Of a DNA stretch of 64,000 nucleotides, positions 63,066 to 64,000 are shown piece by piece (within the stretch, counting starts at the first letter, position 1; every line of letters begins with the position of its first letter). Under the pieces are notes generated by a model that had not been told where the DNA came from, searched no databases, and was given only the letters and a program-made list of their open reading frames with translations. A program made the position numbers and the translations under genes. The DNA is from Porifericola rhodea. GTDB taxonomy: Bacteria; Bacteroidota; Bacteroidia; Cytophagales; Cyclobacteriaceae. The stretch is from assembly GCF_030506305.1 (NCBI RefSeq), contig NZ_CP119421.1:1768501-1832500 (forward strand). Direction: 5' to 3'.

Positions 63066-64000
63066 GTGAGTAAAAATAAAAACTCTGACTTTCAGATACG
63101 CCTTCCTATTTTTATCACCCTGGCAGTAGCAGCAGGTATACTTATCGGGGCAACCATGGCAGGAGGCGATAATTCTTCTAACAATCTTATAAGTAGTTAT
63201 CTAAAATTTAAAGATATTCTTACGTACATCCAACGCGATTATGTAGATGAGGTTGATACAGATGAACTGGTAGAAACGGCCATTACAAAAATGCTGGAGG
63301 AACTGGATCCTCACTCGGTATACATACCAGCCGAAGAGTTGGAGATTGCCAAATCGCAGTTAGAAGGTGAGTTTGAAGGTATAGGTATAGAGTTCAATAT
63401 TATTAAAGATACTATATATGTAGTAGCGCCTCTTAGTGGAGGTCCTTCAGAAGAAGTAGGGCTGATTAGTGGAGATAAAATAGTAAAGGTTGATGGAGAA
63501 ACTGTAGCTGGTATTGGCATAGATAATCAGGATGTTTTTGAGCTGCTTCGCGGACCAAAGGGTAGCAAAGTAGAAGTTAGCATAAAGCGTAGAGGAGCAA
63601 AAGAACTTAAAGACTTTACTATTATCCGTGATAAAATACCACAGGAGTCGGTAGATGCTAGCTATATGGTGAATGAAGAAGTTGGCTACATTAAGGTAAG
63701 CCGTTTTGCTGCTACCACTTACGATGAGTTCAAAGAAGCATTACAGGAACTGAAAGGCAAAGGTATGAAAAAATTGATCCTTGACCTTCAGCACAATCCT
63801 GGTGGTTACATGGATAGAGCTATCAATATGGTAGATGAACTTCTTTCAGATAATAAATTAATCGTGTATACCGAAGGTAAGCAGCCCCGCTATAACTCTG
63901 AAGCCCGTGCTTACAAAGAAGGAATATTTGAAAAGAATCCTGTGATTGTATTAATTGATGAAGGTAGCGCTTCCGCCTCTGAAATCGTTGCAGGTGCACT
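63066..64000 (+). CDS. S41 family C-terminal processing peptidase, partial at the right edge
   Basis: The first 311 residues of a second CtpA-like protease; the gene continues past the window. GTG start, signal anchor (about 14-32), a PDZ domain (about 100-170; SGGPSEEVGLISGDKIVKVD) and the start of the S41 domain: LDLQHNPGGYMDRA and the catalytic-Ser stretch DEGSASASEIVAGA at the end. A -33/-7-like pair (ATTG 63008, TAACTTAG 63031) lies upstream. It differs clearly from the S41 gene at 54.7 kb, so it is a paralogue, not a recent copy. Confidence 0.93.
   Translation, partial: MSKNKNSDFQIRLPIFITLAVAAGILIGATMAGGDNSSNNLISSYLKFKDILTYIQRDYVDEVDTDELVETAITKMLEELDPHSVYIPAEELEIAKSQLEGEFEGIGIEFNIIKDTIYVVAPLSGGPSEEVGLISGDKIVKVDGETVAGIGIDNQDVFELLRGPKGSKVEVSIKRRGAKELKDFTIIRDKIPQESVDASYMVNEEVGYIKVSRFAATTYDEFKEALQELKGKGMKKLILDLQHNPGGYMDRAINMVDELLSDNKLIVYTEGKQPRYNSEARAYKEGIFEKNPVIVLIDEGSASASEIVAGA

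Noticed and set aside
1..64000. tRNA, rRNA, CRISPR arrays, insertion sequences, toxin-antitoxin or defence genes
   Set aside because: Reading the intergenic gaps showed no cloverleaf-like sequence, no spaced direct repeats, no transposase or integrase and no defence-type protein.

Overview
The window is ordinary chromosomal DNA of a Bacteroidota bacterium, most likely a marine-type member of the order Cytophagales. The signs are intergenic promoters with the Bacteroidota -7 element TAnnTTTG, a type IX secretion sorting domain, a DUF2807 head-GIN lipoprotein, a lone CrtD-type carotenoid desaturase, an E1o/E2o pair of the Bacteroidota kind, and many lipoproteins. Genes are dense on both strands. 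I see no rRNA, tRNA, CRISPR array, insertion sequence, integrase or prophage, and no stretch of clearly foreign composition.

Layout. 0-2.3 kb: cysDN sulfate activation. 2.3-7.6 kb: a leftward sugar-oxidation group (a ThuA/PQQ-dehydrogenase/PKD/cytochrome c/CBM-like fusion, a DUF1080 lipoprotein, a TIM-barrel sugar isomerase). 7.8-9.5 kb: methyltransferase and Nudix hydrolase. 9.5-17.9 kb: the RDD, SpoIIM, membrane protein, DUF4129, DUF4350, MoxR, DUF58 envelope cluster, split by a reversed Gfo/Idh/MocA oxidoreductase. 17.9-20.9 kb: HiPIP lipoprotein, CorA, a tiny charged protein, a DUF2807 lipoprotein. 20.9-24.3 kb: a second sugar kit (Gfo/Idh oxidoreductase divergent from DUF1080 plus a Tat-exported isomerase-like protein) around a candidate operator. 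24.3-31 kb: TMEM220-like protein, CrtD, MltF, an unknown protein, TrmD, TpiA, PrmA. 31.1-36 kb: a giant secreted protein of unknown function. 36-41.5 kb: PlsY, M20 peptidase, Nudix, and an overlapping pair of lipoproteins (class A beta-lactamase-like and NlpC/P60). 41.5-48 kb: 2-oxoglutarate dehydrogenase E3, and E2-E1 as a separate operon. 48.5-54 kb: M23 peptidase, thiolase, fused aspartokinase-homoserine dehydrogenase. 54-59.1 kb: rpmH, rnpA, an S41 protease, a T9SS FG-GAP protein and a small partner. 59.1-62.9 kb: a compact leftward five-gene operon (hemerythrin-like RIC protein, ruvX, def, methionine-type aminotransferase, omega-amidase). The right end cuts a second S41 protease.

Working together. 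Two dispersed kits of Gfo/Idh oxidoreductase, DUF1080 protein and xylose-isomerase-like barrel, plus the secreted haem-linked sugar dehydrogenase, fit oxidative (3-keto) sugar breakdown in the periplasm. M23, NlpC/P60, MltF and the beta-lactamase-like protein act, or probably act, on peptidoglycan. Nothing here is a clear new defence or mobile system. The best leads are the giant 1.6 kDa-residue-scale secreted protein (about 1,625 residues), the five-domain sugar oxidase, the operator between the divergent sugar genes, and the RIC-like protein without its cysteine pair.
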